Shown here: positions 8,749 through 16,099 of the stretch, piece by piece
Numbering within the stretch: position 1 is the first letter of the stretch
Layout: every line of letters starts with the position of its first letter
NCBI GenBank assembly: GCA_035633415.1
Contig: DASQEZ010000002.1
Coordinates: forward strand, 1 to 33,551
Source: Fodinibacter sp035633415
GTDB lineage: Bacteria; Actinomycetota; Actinomycetes; Actinomycetales; Dermatophilaceae
DNA length: 33,551 bases
Direction of reading: 5' to 3'
The notes under the pieces: model-generated
What the model was told of the DNA's origin: nothing
Seen by the model: the letters and a program-made list of their open reading frames with translations, nothing else
Databases searched by the model: none
Program-made: the position numbers and the translations under genes

Positions 8749-9234
8749 TCACGGGGCGGCTGAGGAGTCCATCTGCTGCGAGAGGTACTGCGGCAGGCCG
8801 ATGCGCATCATCGCCTCGATCTGGCTCTCGAACCAGTCGGCGTGCTTCTCCTCGTCGAGGGCCATCGCCTCGAACAGCGACGCGGTGGCGTGGTCACCGA
8901 GGTCGTGGCACTCCTTGGCGGACGCGTTGAACTGCGCCACGGCCGCGATCTCGCTCTCCAGCGCCAGGCGCATCATCTCCTCGGCGTCCTCGCCGACCCG
9001 GATCGCGTGCAGCCGCTGGATGTTCGGGTGACCCTCGAAGAACAGCACCCGCGAGATGAGGGAGTCGGCGTCGCGCATCTCGTCGATCGACAGGTCGTAG
9101 AAGACCTTGCCCAGCCTCGGGAAGCCCCAGTTGTCGAGCATCCGGGCGTGCAGGAAGTACTGGTTGACGACGCTCAGCTCGAAGGTGAGGGCGTCGTTGA
9201 GCCGCTCGACGATCCGGGGGTCAACTGGCCGCAT
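8749..9234 (-). CDS. bfr: Bacterioferritin with Asp in place of a ferroxidase His
   Basis: 161 residues, the normal length. Diagnostic segments: LTFELSVVNQYFLHARML, SIDEMRDAD, RVLFFEGHPNIQRL and LDEEKHADWFE. The haem-ligand Met (Met53, equivalent to E. coli Met52) is kept, as are ferroxidase ligands Glu19, Glu52, the Glu in LALES, and Glu/His of EEKHADW. The ligand equivalent to E. coli His54 is Asp55 (codon GAC). It stores iron as a 24-mer cage, exchanging electrons through Bfd. The start ATG at 9234 lies 14 nt inside the bfd gene. The longer open frame upstream is bfd DNA in another frame. A DtxR/IdeR-type box lies upstream of the pair. Confidence 0.93.
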   Translation of the reverse strand: MRPVDPRIVERLNDALTFELSVVNQYFLHARMLDNWGFPRLGKVFYDLSIDEMRDADSLISRVLFFEGHPNIQRLHAIRVGEDAEEMMRLALESEIAAVAQFNASAKECHDLGDHATASLFEAMALDEEKHADWFESQIEAMMRIGLPQYLSQQMDSSAAP

Positions 9235-9427
9235 GGCACGCCTCCGCGCTCTCGGGGACCTGGGGTGCCACATGCTCGCACACCAGTCGTCGCACCGAGA
9301 AGACGCAGGCACCACAGTCCCGGCCCGCCCCCGTGGAGCGGCACACCTGCGACAGGGTGCGCGCACCGGCCTCGATGGCCGCGACGACGGCCGCGTCGTT
9401 GACGACGTGGCAGTGGCAGACGATCAC
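9221..9427 (-). CDS. bfd: Bacterioferritin-associated ferredoxin, [2Fe-2S] BFD-like
   Basis: 68 residues. The four-cysteine BFD pattern is complete: CHC at residues 4-6, then about 31 residues on, CGAC. In other bacteria Bfd reduces the haem of bacterioferritin to release stored iron as Fe2+. Start GTG at 9427 with AGAGGGG about 6 nt upstream. It is the first gene of a two-gene unit with bfr and overlaps it by 14 nt, so the mobilising and storage proteins are co-translated. A further C in the tail (residue about 64) is not part of the cluster motif. Confidence 0.9.
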   Translation of the reverse strand: MIVCHCHVVNDAAVVAAIEAGARTLSQVCRSTGAGRDCGACVFSVRRLVCEHVAPQVPESAEACHAAS

Positions 9428-9464
9428 GGCTGACCCCTCTCGTGGTCTCGGCGGTGGAGTCGGT

Positions 9465-9483
9465 GTAGGTGAGGCTTACCTAA
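9465..9483 (-). promoter_or_regulatory. DtxR/IdeR-type iron box upstream of bfd-bfr
   Basis: The 19-bp GTAGGTGAGGCTTACCTAA matches the DtxR/IdeR consensus TTAGGTTAGGCTAACCTAA at 16 positions and is nearly palindromic. It lies 37 bp upstream of the bfd start codon. In other Actinobacteria iron-loaded DtxR/IdeR represses uptake genes but activates iron-storage genes; which applies here is not shown by the sequence. The remaining gap up to 9649 contains a hairpin (9559-9573, 6-bp stem) and a dyad GTCGA/TCGAC (9572-9587). Confidence 0.8.
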
Positions 9484-9649
9484 CCAGATTGTCCACGAGT
9501 CGCTCAACTCGGCGCAGCCACCCTTCCGCAGGGCGGAACGGCGTCGTGGTCACGCCACACCCCGAGCCGGGGTCGACAACGTTCGACACCGCCTCCCGCC
9601 GTACCGGGCGGATGCCGGGCCCCGTCGCGTGGTCGTGGACACTAGAAGG

Positions 9650-10492
9650 ATGCGCGTCGCCGGAGCCCACGTCCTCCTCACCGGCGCCACCGGCGACATC
9701 GGCCGCCGGCTCGCCGTGCACCTCTCGCGGGCCGGCGCCGACGTCACGGTCGTGGCGCGCGGCCGCGACGCGCTCGACGACGTCGCCCGTGAGGTGGGCG
9801 GGCGGGCCGTGGCCTGCGACCTCACCGAGCGGCAGTCGCTGCGCTCACTGGTGGACCGGGTCGAGGGCGGGCACCGGCCCGTCGACATCCTGGTCAACAA
9901 CGCCGCCATGGAGGTCGCGGCCCACCTGGCCGACCTGGGCGCCGACGACCTCGACCAGCTGGTGCGCCTCAACCTGTTGGCGCCGGCCGAGCTCTGCCGC
10001 CAGGTGCTGCCCGGCATGCTCCGACGCCAGCACGGGCACCTGGTGAACATCTCCTCCCTCGCCGGTGTCGCGACCTTCCCCGGCCTGGCGGCCTACGGAG
10101 CCACGAAGGCGGGTCTGACCCACCTGACCTCCGGGTTGCGGGCCGACCTGCGCGGCGGGCCGGTCGGCACCCTCGCCGTCGAGCTCGGCCCGGTCAGCTC
10201 CGAGATGATGGGCCGCATCCGCGAGCACCGGCCCTCGGCGGCCGCCTTCGACCGGATGCTGCGGGCTCGCCTGCTCACGATGCTCGACCCCGACGCCGTG
10301 GCCCGCCGCGTGGTCGCCGCCGTCGAGGACGGCCGCCACCACCTGCGGATGCCGCGCCGCGCCGCGCCCGTCGCGGCGGTCACCCAGGCGCCCCGCATGG
10401 TCGTGCGGACCGTGCTCACCGGCATCCCGGGCGGCCACCACCCCGCCCGGACGACAGCCACGCCTGCGGCCGGACCGGCGGCGACCCCGTGA
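9650..10492 (+). CDS. Short-chain dehydrogenase/reductase (SDR)
   Basis: 280 residues. Classical SDR features: nucleotide-binding TGATGDIG (11-18), NNAA (83-86), and catalytic Ser136, Tyr149 and Lys153 in the YxxxK motif (YGATK). A C-terminal extension of about 50 residues after the Rossmann core is Arg/Pro/Ala-rich. It should catalyse an NAD(P)-dependent oxidation or reduction; the substrate is unknown. ATG at 9650 is preceded by GACACT 6 nt upstream and AGAAGG directly abutting it, so leaderless initiation is more likely than normal ribosome binding. A possible longer start at GTG 9629 is less likely. Its stop overlaps the next gene by 4 nt (GTGA). Confidence 0.88.
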   Translation: MRVAGAHVLLTGATGDIGRRLAVHLSRAGADVTVVARGRDALDDVAREVGGRAVACDLTERQSLRSLVDRVEGGHRPVDILVNNAAMEVAAHLADLGADDLDQLVRLNLLAPAELCRQVLPGMLRRQHGHLVNISSLAGVATFPGLAAYGATKAGLTHLTSGLRADLRGGPVGTLAVELGPVSSEMMGRIREHRPSAAAFDRMLRARLLTMLDPDAVARRVVAAVEDGRHHLRMPRRAAPVAAVTQAPRMVVRTVLTGIPGGHHPARTTATPAAGPAATP

Positions 10493-11289
10493 ACAGGCGT
10501 CGCACACCGGTGCGCCGACAGATCGCCGTCGCCACCTGGCGGCCCTCGCGCGACGGCCGGATCTACGCGCGGATGGAGGTCGACGTCACCGCCGCTCTCG
10601 CCTACCTCGAGCGGGTGCGGGCCGAGTCCGGGGAGCGGGTCACGCTGACCCACGTCGTGGGCGCGGCCCTCGGCCGAGCGCTGCACGACGTGCCCGAGAT
10701 CCGCGCCCGCGTCGTGTTCGGCCGCCTCGTGCCGCTGGAGACCTGCGACATCGGGTTCGCCGTCGACATCGGGGAGGGCTCCGACCTCGCGCCCGTCAAG
10801 GTCGCGGGCGTCGACCGGCTCAGCCCGCTCGAGATCGCCCGGGCCGTCGACGCCGGGGCGGCCCGGCTGCGCCGGGGCCACGACCACGCCTATCGCCGCA
10901 CCTCCCGACTCGTCCAGCTGGTGCCGGCCTGGACGATGCGGCCGGTGATGGCGGCATCGAGCCTGGTCTCAGGTGGCCTCGGGCGCGGGCTCGTCGGGCA
11001 GCCCGGCTTCCCGCTCGGCACGGCCTTCGTGTCCAACGTCGGCACGCTCGGCCTCGACGAGGCCTTCCTGGCGCCCCTGCCGTTCGCCCGCACGCCGGTC
11101 TACCTCGCCGTGGGCGCCGTGCAGGACCGCGCGGTGGTGGTCGACGGGCAGGTCGTGGCCCGGCCGGTGCTCGTGCTCGTCGCCACCGCCGACCACCGGG
11201 TCGTCGACGGCGTGCACGCGGGCCGGATGGCGACGGTCGTGCGCGAGTTCGTGACCCACCCCGAGCGGCTCGACCACCCCGCCCCGTGA
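10489..11289 (+). CDS. Free-standing 2-oxoacid dehydrogenase E2 acyltransferase domain
   Basis: 266 residues matching only the catalytic core of E2 components (chloramphenicol acetyltransferase-like fold), including the active-site motif DHRVVDG with His236. No lipoyl domain or peripheral subunit-binding domain precedes it, so it cannot work as a normal pyruvate dehydrogenase E2. A segment of about 45 residues (LVQLVPAWTMRPVMAASSLVSGGLG) is inserted mid-domain and is rather hydrophobic. It is translationally coupled to the SDR (GTGA overlap), which suggests the two act on the same acyl or ketone metabolite; this is inference. Similar stand-alone domains are annotated in other Actinobacteria without assigned function. 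Confidence 0.82.
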   Translation: MNRRRTPVRRQIAVATWRPSRDGRIYARMEVDVTAALAYLERVRAESGERVTLTHVVGAALGRALHDVPEIRARVVFGRLVPLETCDIGFAVDIGEGSDLAPVKVAGVDRLSPLEIARAVDAGAARLRRGHDHAYRRTSRLVQLVPAWTMRPVMAASSLVSGGLGRGLVGQPGFPLGTAFVSNVGTLGLDEAFLAPLPFARTPVYLAVGAVQDRAVVVDGQVVARPVLVLVATADHRVVDGVHAGRMATVVREFVTHPERLDHPAP

Positions 11290-11328
11290 ACAGCCGCACA
11301 CCCCGTGCGTGGTCCGACGGGCACCCCC

Positions 11329-11334
11329 TAGGCT
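11329..11334 (+). promoter_or_regulatory. -10 element TAGGCT for leaderless mRNA
   Basis: TAGGCT (TANNNT) lies 7 nt before the GTG at 11342 and no ribosome-binding site is present. This spacing places transcription start at the start codon. Confidence 0.5.
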
Positions 11335-11341
11335 GGATCGC

Positions 11342-11719
11342 GTGACGGACCGACGGCAGGTCTCCGAGGTGGATGTCGCGGCAGTGGTCGCCGAGGAGGT
11401 GGCACGGCACGCGCCGGGCACCTCCGTGGCAGGACCGGAGTCGGGCGGGGTCCAGGTCATCCGGGTCTCGCTCGACGAGGCCGCGTTCCGTGAGCTGCTC
11501 ACGGCGCTCGCCGCCACCCTCGGCCAGGGCTCGCACCTGCGGCTCGACGTGGTGGGCGGCCTGCTCTACCTCGACGTGACCGGCAGCCACGCCGGCGCCG
11601 AGGACGTCGAGCCGATCCACGACCTCGCCTCGGCACTGGGCGGGCACGTAGTCCCCGATCCCCCTGCGGCAGAGGGCTTCTCGGTGCAGGTGCCCACCGG
11701 CCTCAGCGAATGGGACTGA
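11342..11719 (+). CDS. Conserved-looking hypothetical protein, 125 aa
   Basis: No family recognised. The protein is acidic and soluble, without signal peptide or membrane segment. It contains the strand-rich stretch HLRLDVVGGLLYLDVTGSHAG and ends FSVQVPTGLSEWD. I chose GTG 11342 because a -10 element sits 7 nt upstream; the frame is open back to 11309. Third-position GC is high, as expected of a real gene. It is convergent with the FAD monooxygenase gene, the two stops sharing one hairpin. Confidence 0.6.
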   Translation: MTDRRQVSEVDVAAVVAEEVARHAPGTSVAGPESGGVQVIRVSLDEAAFRELLTALAATLGQGSHLRLDVVGGLLYLDVTGSHAGAEDVEPIHDLASALGGHVVPDPPAAEGFSVQVPTGLSEWD

Positions 11720-11738
11720 GGGCCGAGCTCAGCCCTCA
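11717..11738. terminator. Bidirectional hairpin spanning both stop codons
   Basis: A perfect 7-bp stem TGAGGGC/GCCCTCA with an 8-nt loop. The left arm includes the TGA of the plus-strand gene (11717-11719) and the loop and right arm contain the minus-strand gene's stop (11729-11731). It can end transcription in both directions. Confidence 0.5.
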
Positions 11739-12922
11739 CGCAGCGACACCGGGTCCGGGCCCAGCCGGTGGGCGGTGAACCCCGCCGTCGACCGCGCGGC
11801 GACCCCCGAGCGGAACAGCAGGCTCAGCATCGACTCCAACGGCACCCGGCCCAGCCGGCCGGGGATCTTCGCGCTGCTGCTGCGGGCGCCGGACCTGACG
11901 ATCGCCTCGACCCGGGCGCGGCGCGCGCGCTCGTAGGCGGCAGGACCGTCTGCGCCGTGCACTGCCACCGAGCGGGCCAGCACCACGGCGTCCTCGAGCG
12001 CCATCGCGGCGCCCTGTCCGCTGCTCGGGGACGGCGCGTGCGCGGCATCCCCGACGAGCACGGTGCGCCCACGCGACCAGGTCGGCACGGGTGGGAGGTC
12101 GAAGGTGCTGTCACCGGCGAGCTCGAGCCGACCCGCGGCCACCAGGGCCGCTGCCGGGCCCGCGTCGTCGGCGACGAGGTCCGCGAGCCACGTCAGCCAC
12201 TGCTGCTGCGTCGTCTCCGCCCGCTCTCGTGGGCTGATCTGCGCGCGGGGCACGTTCGCGAACCACACGACGTCGCCGGTGGGGAGCGGGTGGGCTCCGA
12301 AGAACGAGCGTCGCCCGAAGACGAAGTGCCACGCCTGTGGGGTGAGGTCGTCGCCGAGCCGGGTGCCGCGGGTGATGCCGCCGAAGTTGGTCAGCCCGAC
12401 GTAGCGGGCGTCGGGGGCGGCCGGGTCGATGGCCCGGCGCACCCGCGAGCGAACCCCGTCCGCCGCGACGAGCAGGTCCCCCTCGACGGTCGACCCGTCG
12501 GCGAGCACCGCCCGCACCGTGTCGACGTCGTCGTGCACCGACACGACCTCGGCGCCCAGCCGCACGTCCGCGCCCTCGCGGCGGGCGGCATCCCCGAGCA
12601 GCACCGCCAGGGCCGAGCGCTTCATGGTCAGCGCGACGGCGCCGTCGTCGAGGGGCACGCCCAGCGGGACGTCACCGAGGTGTCGGCCGGTCGCCCCGTA
12701 CATCCGGTTGAGCCGGCTGGGGTGCCCGACCGCGCGGGCGTCGTCGAGCACACCGAGCACCTGGAGGGCGTCGAGGCCGTTGGGGGCGATCGTCACCCAC
12801 GAGCCCTCGTCGGGGTCGGCGACGGCTCGGCGCTCCAGGACGGTCGCGTCGAGCCCGAGCCGGGTGGCGGCGAGCGCGACGGCCGGCCCGGCCACGCCGG
12901 AGCCGACGACGAGTAGTCTCAT
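11729..12922 (-). CDS. FAD-dependent monooxygenase (UbiH/PHBH-like)
   Basis: 397 residues. The N-terminal FAD-binding motif is GSGVAG (residues 7-12) followed by ERR; the DG motif appears as LVAADGVRSRVR; and the GD motif is RTVLVGDAAHAPSPSSGQGAAMALED. These are the three fingerprints of group A aromatic hydroxylases, which use NAD(P)H and O2 to hydroxylate or epoxidise small, often aromatic, substrates. The start ATG at 12922 has GAAGGA 5 nt upstream. The gene is divergent from a MarR regulator across 53 bp containing an inverted repeat, so it is probably the MarR target. The actual substrate is unknown; resistance-type flavin monooxygenases also have this form. Confidence 0.9.
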   Translation of the reverse strand: MRLLVVGSGVAGPAVALAATRLGLDATVLERRAVADPDEGSWVTIAPNGLDALQVLGVLDDARAVGHPSRLNRMYGATGRHLGDVPLGVPLDDGAVALTMKRSALAVLLGDAARREGADVRLGAEVVSVHDDVDTVRAVLADGSTVEGDLLVAADGVRSRVRRAIDPAAPDARYVGLTNFGGITRGTRLGDDLTPQAWHFVFGRRSFFGAHPLPTGDVVWFANVPRAQISPRERAETTQQQWLTWLADLVADDAGPAAALVAAGRLELAGDSTFDLPPVPTWSRGRTVLVGDAAHAPSPSSGQGAAMALEDAVVLARSVAVHGADGPAAYERARRARVEAIVRSGARSSSAKIPGRLGRVPLESMLSLLFRSGVAARSTAGFTAHRLGPDPVSLREG

Positions 12923-12935
12923 GACCGTCCTTCAG

Positions 12936-12948
12936 TACGAGGTTCGTA
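12936..12948. promoter_or_regulatory. Inverted repeat TACGA-GGT-TCGTA, candidate MarR operator
   Basis: A perfect 5-bp dyad with a 3-bp spacer lies in the 53-bp gap between the divergent FAD monooxygenase and MarR genes. On the plus strand TATATT (12947-12952), a good -10 sequence, overlaps its right edge. Binding here could block both divergent promoters, the usual arrangement for MarR autoregulation. The A/T-rich stretch 12945-12960 is unusual for this GC-rich window. Confidence 0.6.
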
Positions 12949-12975
12949 TATTTTGATTATCGAAGGGTATGCGGA

Positions 12976-13437
12976 GTGGTGACACGTCGTCAACTCGTGG
13001 CCGAGCTCGGCACCTCCCTGCAGCGCTACCAGCGCAGCGTGCAGGCCTACGACGACGCCGTGGGGCGCGCGCTCGGCCTCGGCCCCGCCGACCTGCGCTG
13101 CCTCGACTGGCTCGTCGACGGCCCGAGGACCGCGGGTGATCTCGCGACGGCGACCGGGCTGCGGCCCGCGGCGACGACGGCACTGATCGACCGGCTCGAG
13201 GCCAAGGGTCTGCTCGAGCGGTTCCGCGACGAGGGGGACCGGCGCCGCGTCCTCGTGCGGATGACCGAGGAGGGCATGCGCTCGACCTACGCCATGTATG
13301 CCCCGCTGGTCGAGGAGGGCCAAGGCCTGTTCGCGCACCACACCGTGGCCGAGCTGACCGCGATGAGGGACCTGGTCGACGCGATGCGCGAGCTCACCGA
13401 CCGGCACCGGGACGGGATCGCCGACCGGCGCGGGTAG
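12976..13437 (+). CDS. MarR-family transcriptional regulator
   Basis: 153 residues. The winged-helix region has the family pattern: RCLDWLVDGPRTAGDLATATGLRPAATTALIDRLEAKGLLERFRDEGDRRRVLVRMTEEG. It has flanking helices for dimerisation at both ends. Such proteins usually repress a neighbouring gene and release DNA when a small phenolic or oxidant binds. The neighbour is the divergent FAD monooxygenase. Start GTG at 12976 with AAGGG (12963-12967) 8 nt upstream; a second GTG follows at once (12979). It is convergent with the DyP gene, whose stop is 17 bp away. Confidence 0.9.
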   Translation: MVTRRQLVAELGTSLQRYQRSVQAYDDAVGRALGLGPADLRCLDWLVDGPRTAGDLATATGLRPAATTALIDRLEAKGLLERFRDEGDRRRVLVRMTEEGMRSTYAMYAPLVEEGQGLFAHHTVAELTAMRDLVDAMRELTDRHRDGIADRRG

Positions 13438-13454
13438 ACGCCGCGACCCCGGGC

Positions 13455-14717
13455 TCAGGCCAGCAGCGCCTGGCCCAGGATCTCGCCGGGGGCCGCACCG
13501 GGAAGCACGGCGAAGACCGCCGACCCGATCGGGGTGGTCCACAGGTTGAGCAGGTCCACCTCGGCCAGGCGGCGCTGCACCGGCAGGAACTGGAGCACCG
13601 GGTCCGCCTGGTAGGCGATGAAGACCAGCCCGCTCGAGCTCGTCGCACCCCCTTCGGGTGGGTCGTCGTAGGAGTACGGCCGGCGCAGGAACCGCTCGTG
13701 CGGTGCGGTGGCGTGCGCCCGCCGGATGTGCGCGGCGTCGTCGACGCGGTGGAACCCCAGCTCGTCGACGGCCTCGAGGTCCGGGGCGTCGTCGACCGAC
13801 CCCCCCGTGACGGGCGCCCCGGTGTCGAGGCGTCGGCCGATGGCGTTCTCCCGGGAGAGCCGGTCGGCGCGGTCCCACGCGTCGAGGTCCATGGCGATGC
13901 GCCGCACGACCACCGAGGTCCCACCACGCAGCCAGGCCGGCGCCTGCTCGCCCACCCAGAGCAGGGCACCGTCGACACCGGCCACGTCGGGCTGCACGGT
14001 GCCGTCGACCTGCCCGAAGAGGTTGCGCATCGGCACCCCGGTGCCCTCGTGCGGCTCGCGGAAGCCGCGCTGCACCCAGCGCACCCGGGCCAGGTCGGCC
14101 ACACCGGCGAGCAAGCGACGCTGCGCGTGGGCCACGGTGGTGGGGCTGGTCGCACAGATCTGCAGGAGCAGGTCGCCGCCGCTCCAGCGTTCCTCGAGCC
14201 GGTCGATGGGCAGGGCGGGCAGGGGGACCAGCCAGTCCGGCACCGGTGCACCCGCGAGGTCGACGACCGCACGGCCGATGCCGATGGTGACGGTGAGCTG
14301 GGCCGTCACCGCCGCGAGCTCGGGCTCGAGGTCGGTCAAGGTGCCGCGCCCCGAGGTGAGCCGCTCGATGTCGTCGGTCCAGACGGTCAGCAGCCGGCGG
14401 ACCGCGCCGGCATCGGCCCCCGGCACGAGGTCGAGCGCCACGAGGGTGGCGTGCGCGGGGGGCGGCTCGAGGATGCCGGCCTGGTGCGCCCCGCGGAAGC
14501 CCGCCGGCCGGGCGACCGCCCCGGCGCCGTCGGGTGCCGGGCGCGGTGCCGACGTCGAGGCCGGCTCCGTCGCCGGTGCCGCGGGCGGAGCTGCGGCGCG
14601 GGCCCCGACCACGGTCGTCACGGCTGCGCCGGCGGCCAGGCCGGCACCGGCGAGCCCCGAGAGCAGGACCGTGCGGCGGTCGGAGCCGAGCGCACGGTCC
14701 TGCCGGGGTGAGGTCAC
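13455..14717 (-). CDS. Tat-exported DyP-type haem peroxidase (EfeB/DtpA-like)
   Basis: 420 residues. The N-terminus carries a twin-arginine signal: SDRRTVLLSG followed by a hydrophobic, Ala/Gly-rich stretch. The DyP signature GxxDG is seen as FGQVDGT (Asp238), and the distal part has the conserved RRPYSYDD segment and a His-containing region before it. DyP enzymes use H2O2 to oxidise dyes and phenols; EfeB members have also been linked to iron release from haem, and Streptomyces DtpA to maturation of a copper oxidase. The GTG start at 14717 overlaps the stop of the PCu(A)C lipoprotein gene by 4 nt, supporting joint function outside the membrane. A long open frame upstream is the shadow of that lipoprotein gene. 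Confidence 0.92.
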   Translation of the reverse strand: MTSPRQDRALGSDRRTVLLSGLAGAGLAAGAAVTTVVGARAAAPPAAPATEPASTSAPRPAPDGAGAVARPAGFRGAHQAGILEPPPAHATLVALDLVPGADAGAVRRLLTVWTDDIERLTSGRGTLTDLEPELAAVTAQLTVTIGIGRAVVDLAGAPVPDWLVPLPALPIDRLEERWSGGDLLLQICATSPTTVAHAQRRLLAGVADLARVRWVQRGFREPHEGTGVPMRNLFGQVDGTVQPDVAGVDGALLWVGEQAPAWLRGGTSVVVRRIAMDLDAWDRADRLSRENAIGRRLDTGAPVTGGSVDDAPDLEAVDELGFHRVDDAAHIRRAHATAPHERFLRRPYSYDDPPEGGATSSSGLVFIAYQADPVLQFLPVQRRLAEVDLLNLWTTPIGSAVFAVLPGAAPGEILGQALLA

Positions 14718-15340
14718 GACGCGGAGGGCGTCGGGACGTACGACTCCTGGGCCCCGGCGAACGAGCGCACGGGCACCGTGAAGGTGACGTCCCCACCGCT
14801 CGTCGTCAGGGTCACGGTCGTGCTCGTGCCGTTCGCGAGCGACCCGGTCAGCTGCAGAAGCATCACGTGGTCGCCACCGGGCTGCAGCACGTAGGAGCCG
14901 CCCGCGGGGACGACGAACCCGCCCTGCTTGGGCTGCATCTGCATCTGGCCGGAGTCGTTCTTGACCGTCTCGTGCAGCTCGACGGCACCGGCCGCCGGGC
15001 TGGAGCCGCCGGTGATCGTGATCTCCGTGTCGGAGGTGTTGCGCAGGCTGCCGAACATGGCGCTCATCGCACCCATGCCGGCCATGTCGTCCATACCGGA
15101 GGAGGCGGTGGCGCTCGGCGACGGCATCGACGACATCTCGCCGCCGGCCATGGGTGCGTCGACGGCCTTGACCCAGCCGTCGTCGAGGGTCAGGCCGCTG
15201 GACACGGCCGAGGAGGATGCCGCCGGCGTGGCGCCGGTGCTGTCGGCGGAGTCGGACCCGCAGGCGGCCAGGCCGCCGGCGAGCAGGAACGTGGTGCAGA
15301 GGACGGCGACCCGACGGGTCGCGAGGGTACGGCTGGGCAC
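14714..15340 (-). CDS. PCu(A)C-type copper chaperone lipoprotein
   Basis: 208 residues. A lipoprotein signal peptide ends in the lipobox LAAC (Cys27). The mature part starts with a Ser/Thr-rich linker, then a Met-rich stretch (MDDMAGMGAMSAMF). The PCu(A)C copper site is visible as a His in VELHETV, Met-rich QMQMQ, and HVM in GGDHVMLLQL. Such chaperones bind Cu(I) outside the membrane and hand it to cytochrome oxidase or other cuproproteins. The start GTG at 15340 has AGGAG 6 nt upstream. It is the middle gene of a three-gene unit with the membrane protein (82 nt upstream) and the DyP peroxidase (4-nt overlap). Confidence 0.88.
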   Translation of the reverse strand: MPSRTLATRRVAVLCTTFLLAGGLAACGSDSADSTGATPAASSSAVSSGLTLDDGWVKAVDAPMAGGEMSSMPSPSATASSGMDDMAGMGAMSAMFGSLRNTSDTEITITGGSSPAAGAVELHETVKNDSGQMQMQPKQGGFVVPAGGSYVLQPGGDHVMLLQLTGSLANGTSTTVTLTTSGGDVTFTVPVRSFAGAQESYVPTPSAS

Positions 15341-15422
15341 AGGAGTCTCCTGGAGTGCGTGCGGGCATCACCCGCGGGGGGTCGGGGGTCGGTGGCCGGA
15401 CGGCCCGGGACCCCGGACCGGC

Positions 15423-16007
15423 TCAGCAGGTGCGCAGCGGTGGAGCCCGGCCCCCGACGGGGCGAACCGTGCGACCGGCGAGGCGACGGACCGGGCCCAC
15501 TCCCGGGAGCGGAGCGAGCGTGACCAGCACGTGCGGGACCCGCAGCACCGTGAACATTCGGGCCACCACGGCCCGGACCACGTCCTCGCCGAGGGTCAGC
15601 AGCAGGCCCGCCAGCACGGTGGCGAGCAGGTGTGCGGCGAGCATCGACCCGGTGAGGTGGAGCCCTGCCGGCAGCGAGGGGCCGTTCCCGGTGGCGGCGA
15701 CGGCTCCGTGGACGTGCCCGTGGGCGCCGAGGGCCGTGCCGCCCTGCGACGGGGCCATGGCCACGAGCGCGAGGTGTGTGACGACCTGGCCGGCGCCGAC
15801 CGCCAGCACCATCCGCGGCAGGGAGGTCCTGGTGCGCACGGTGAGCCAGACCAGCGGCCCGACGAGCAGGAGGAGGACCACGGCGGGGAGCGGCCGCAGT
15901 GCCGGGCCGCCGCCCATCGCGTGGGCCGAGCCGCCGAGACCGACGACCACCAGGGTCGCCACGGCCGCGCGCAGCTGGCGCACCGTTCGACCTGCGGACC
16001 CGTTCAC
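15423..16007 (-). CDS. Small His-containing membrane protein of the copper locus
   Basis: 194 residues, family not recognised. Three to five hydrophobic segments are visible (about 13-30, 40-56, 66-87, 118-140). A loop between them reads ALGAHGHVHGA, with three His in six residues, which could bind metal, and further His lie near the membrane segments (THLALVAMA, GLHLTGSMLAAHLLA). The start GTG at 16007 has TACCCT 7 nt upstream and no ribosome site, suggesting a leaderless message; earlier sequence in frame runs through the tRNA gene and cannot be coding. Being first in the unit with a copper chaperone and DyP peroxidase, it may handle copper or haem; this is inference. Confidence 0.72.
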   Translation of the reverse strand: MNGSAGRTVRQLRAAVATLVVVGLGGSAHAMGGGPALRPLPAVVLLLLVGPLVWLTVRTRTSLPRMVLAVGAGQVVTHLALVAMAPSQGGTALGAHGHVHGAVAATGNGPSLPAGLHLTGSMLAAHLLATVLAGLLLTLGEDVVRAVVARMFTVLRVPHVLVTLAPLPGVGPVRRLAGRTVRPVGGRAPPLRTC

Positions 16008-16014
16008 GGGGCCG

Positions 16015-16020
16015 AGGGTA
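16015..16020 (-). promoter_or_regulatory. -10 element TACCCT for the copper-locus operon
   Basis: Read on the minus strand, TACCCT (TANNNT) sits 7 nt before the GTG at 16007. No Shine-Dalgarno sequence is present, so a leaderless transcript starting at the GTG is likely. Confidence 0.45.
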
Positions 16021-16099
16021 CCTGCCGGGACGGGAGAAGGCCGCGGCCAGACCGCACCCCGGAACCCCGACCCCCTCGTCACGCGCTCCGCCCGCCTCG

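Noticed and set aside
9489..9497. TTGTCCACG near the iron box, one mismatch from a DnaA box
   Set aside because: Single isolated near-match; could arise by chance.
9572..9587. GTCGA/TCGAC dyad considered as a LexA SOS box
   Set aside because: The core TCGACAACGTTCGA is 2 nt shorter than the mycobacterial TCGAACnnnnGTTCGA site and lacks its left half.
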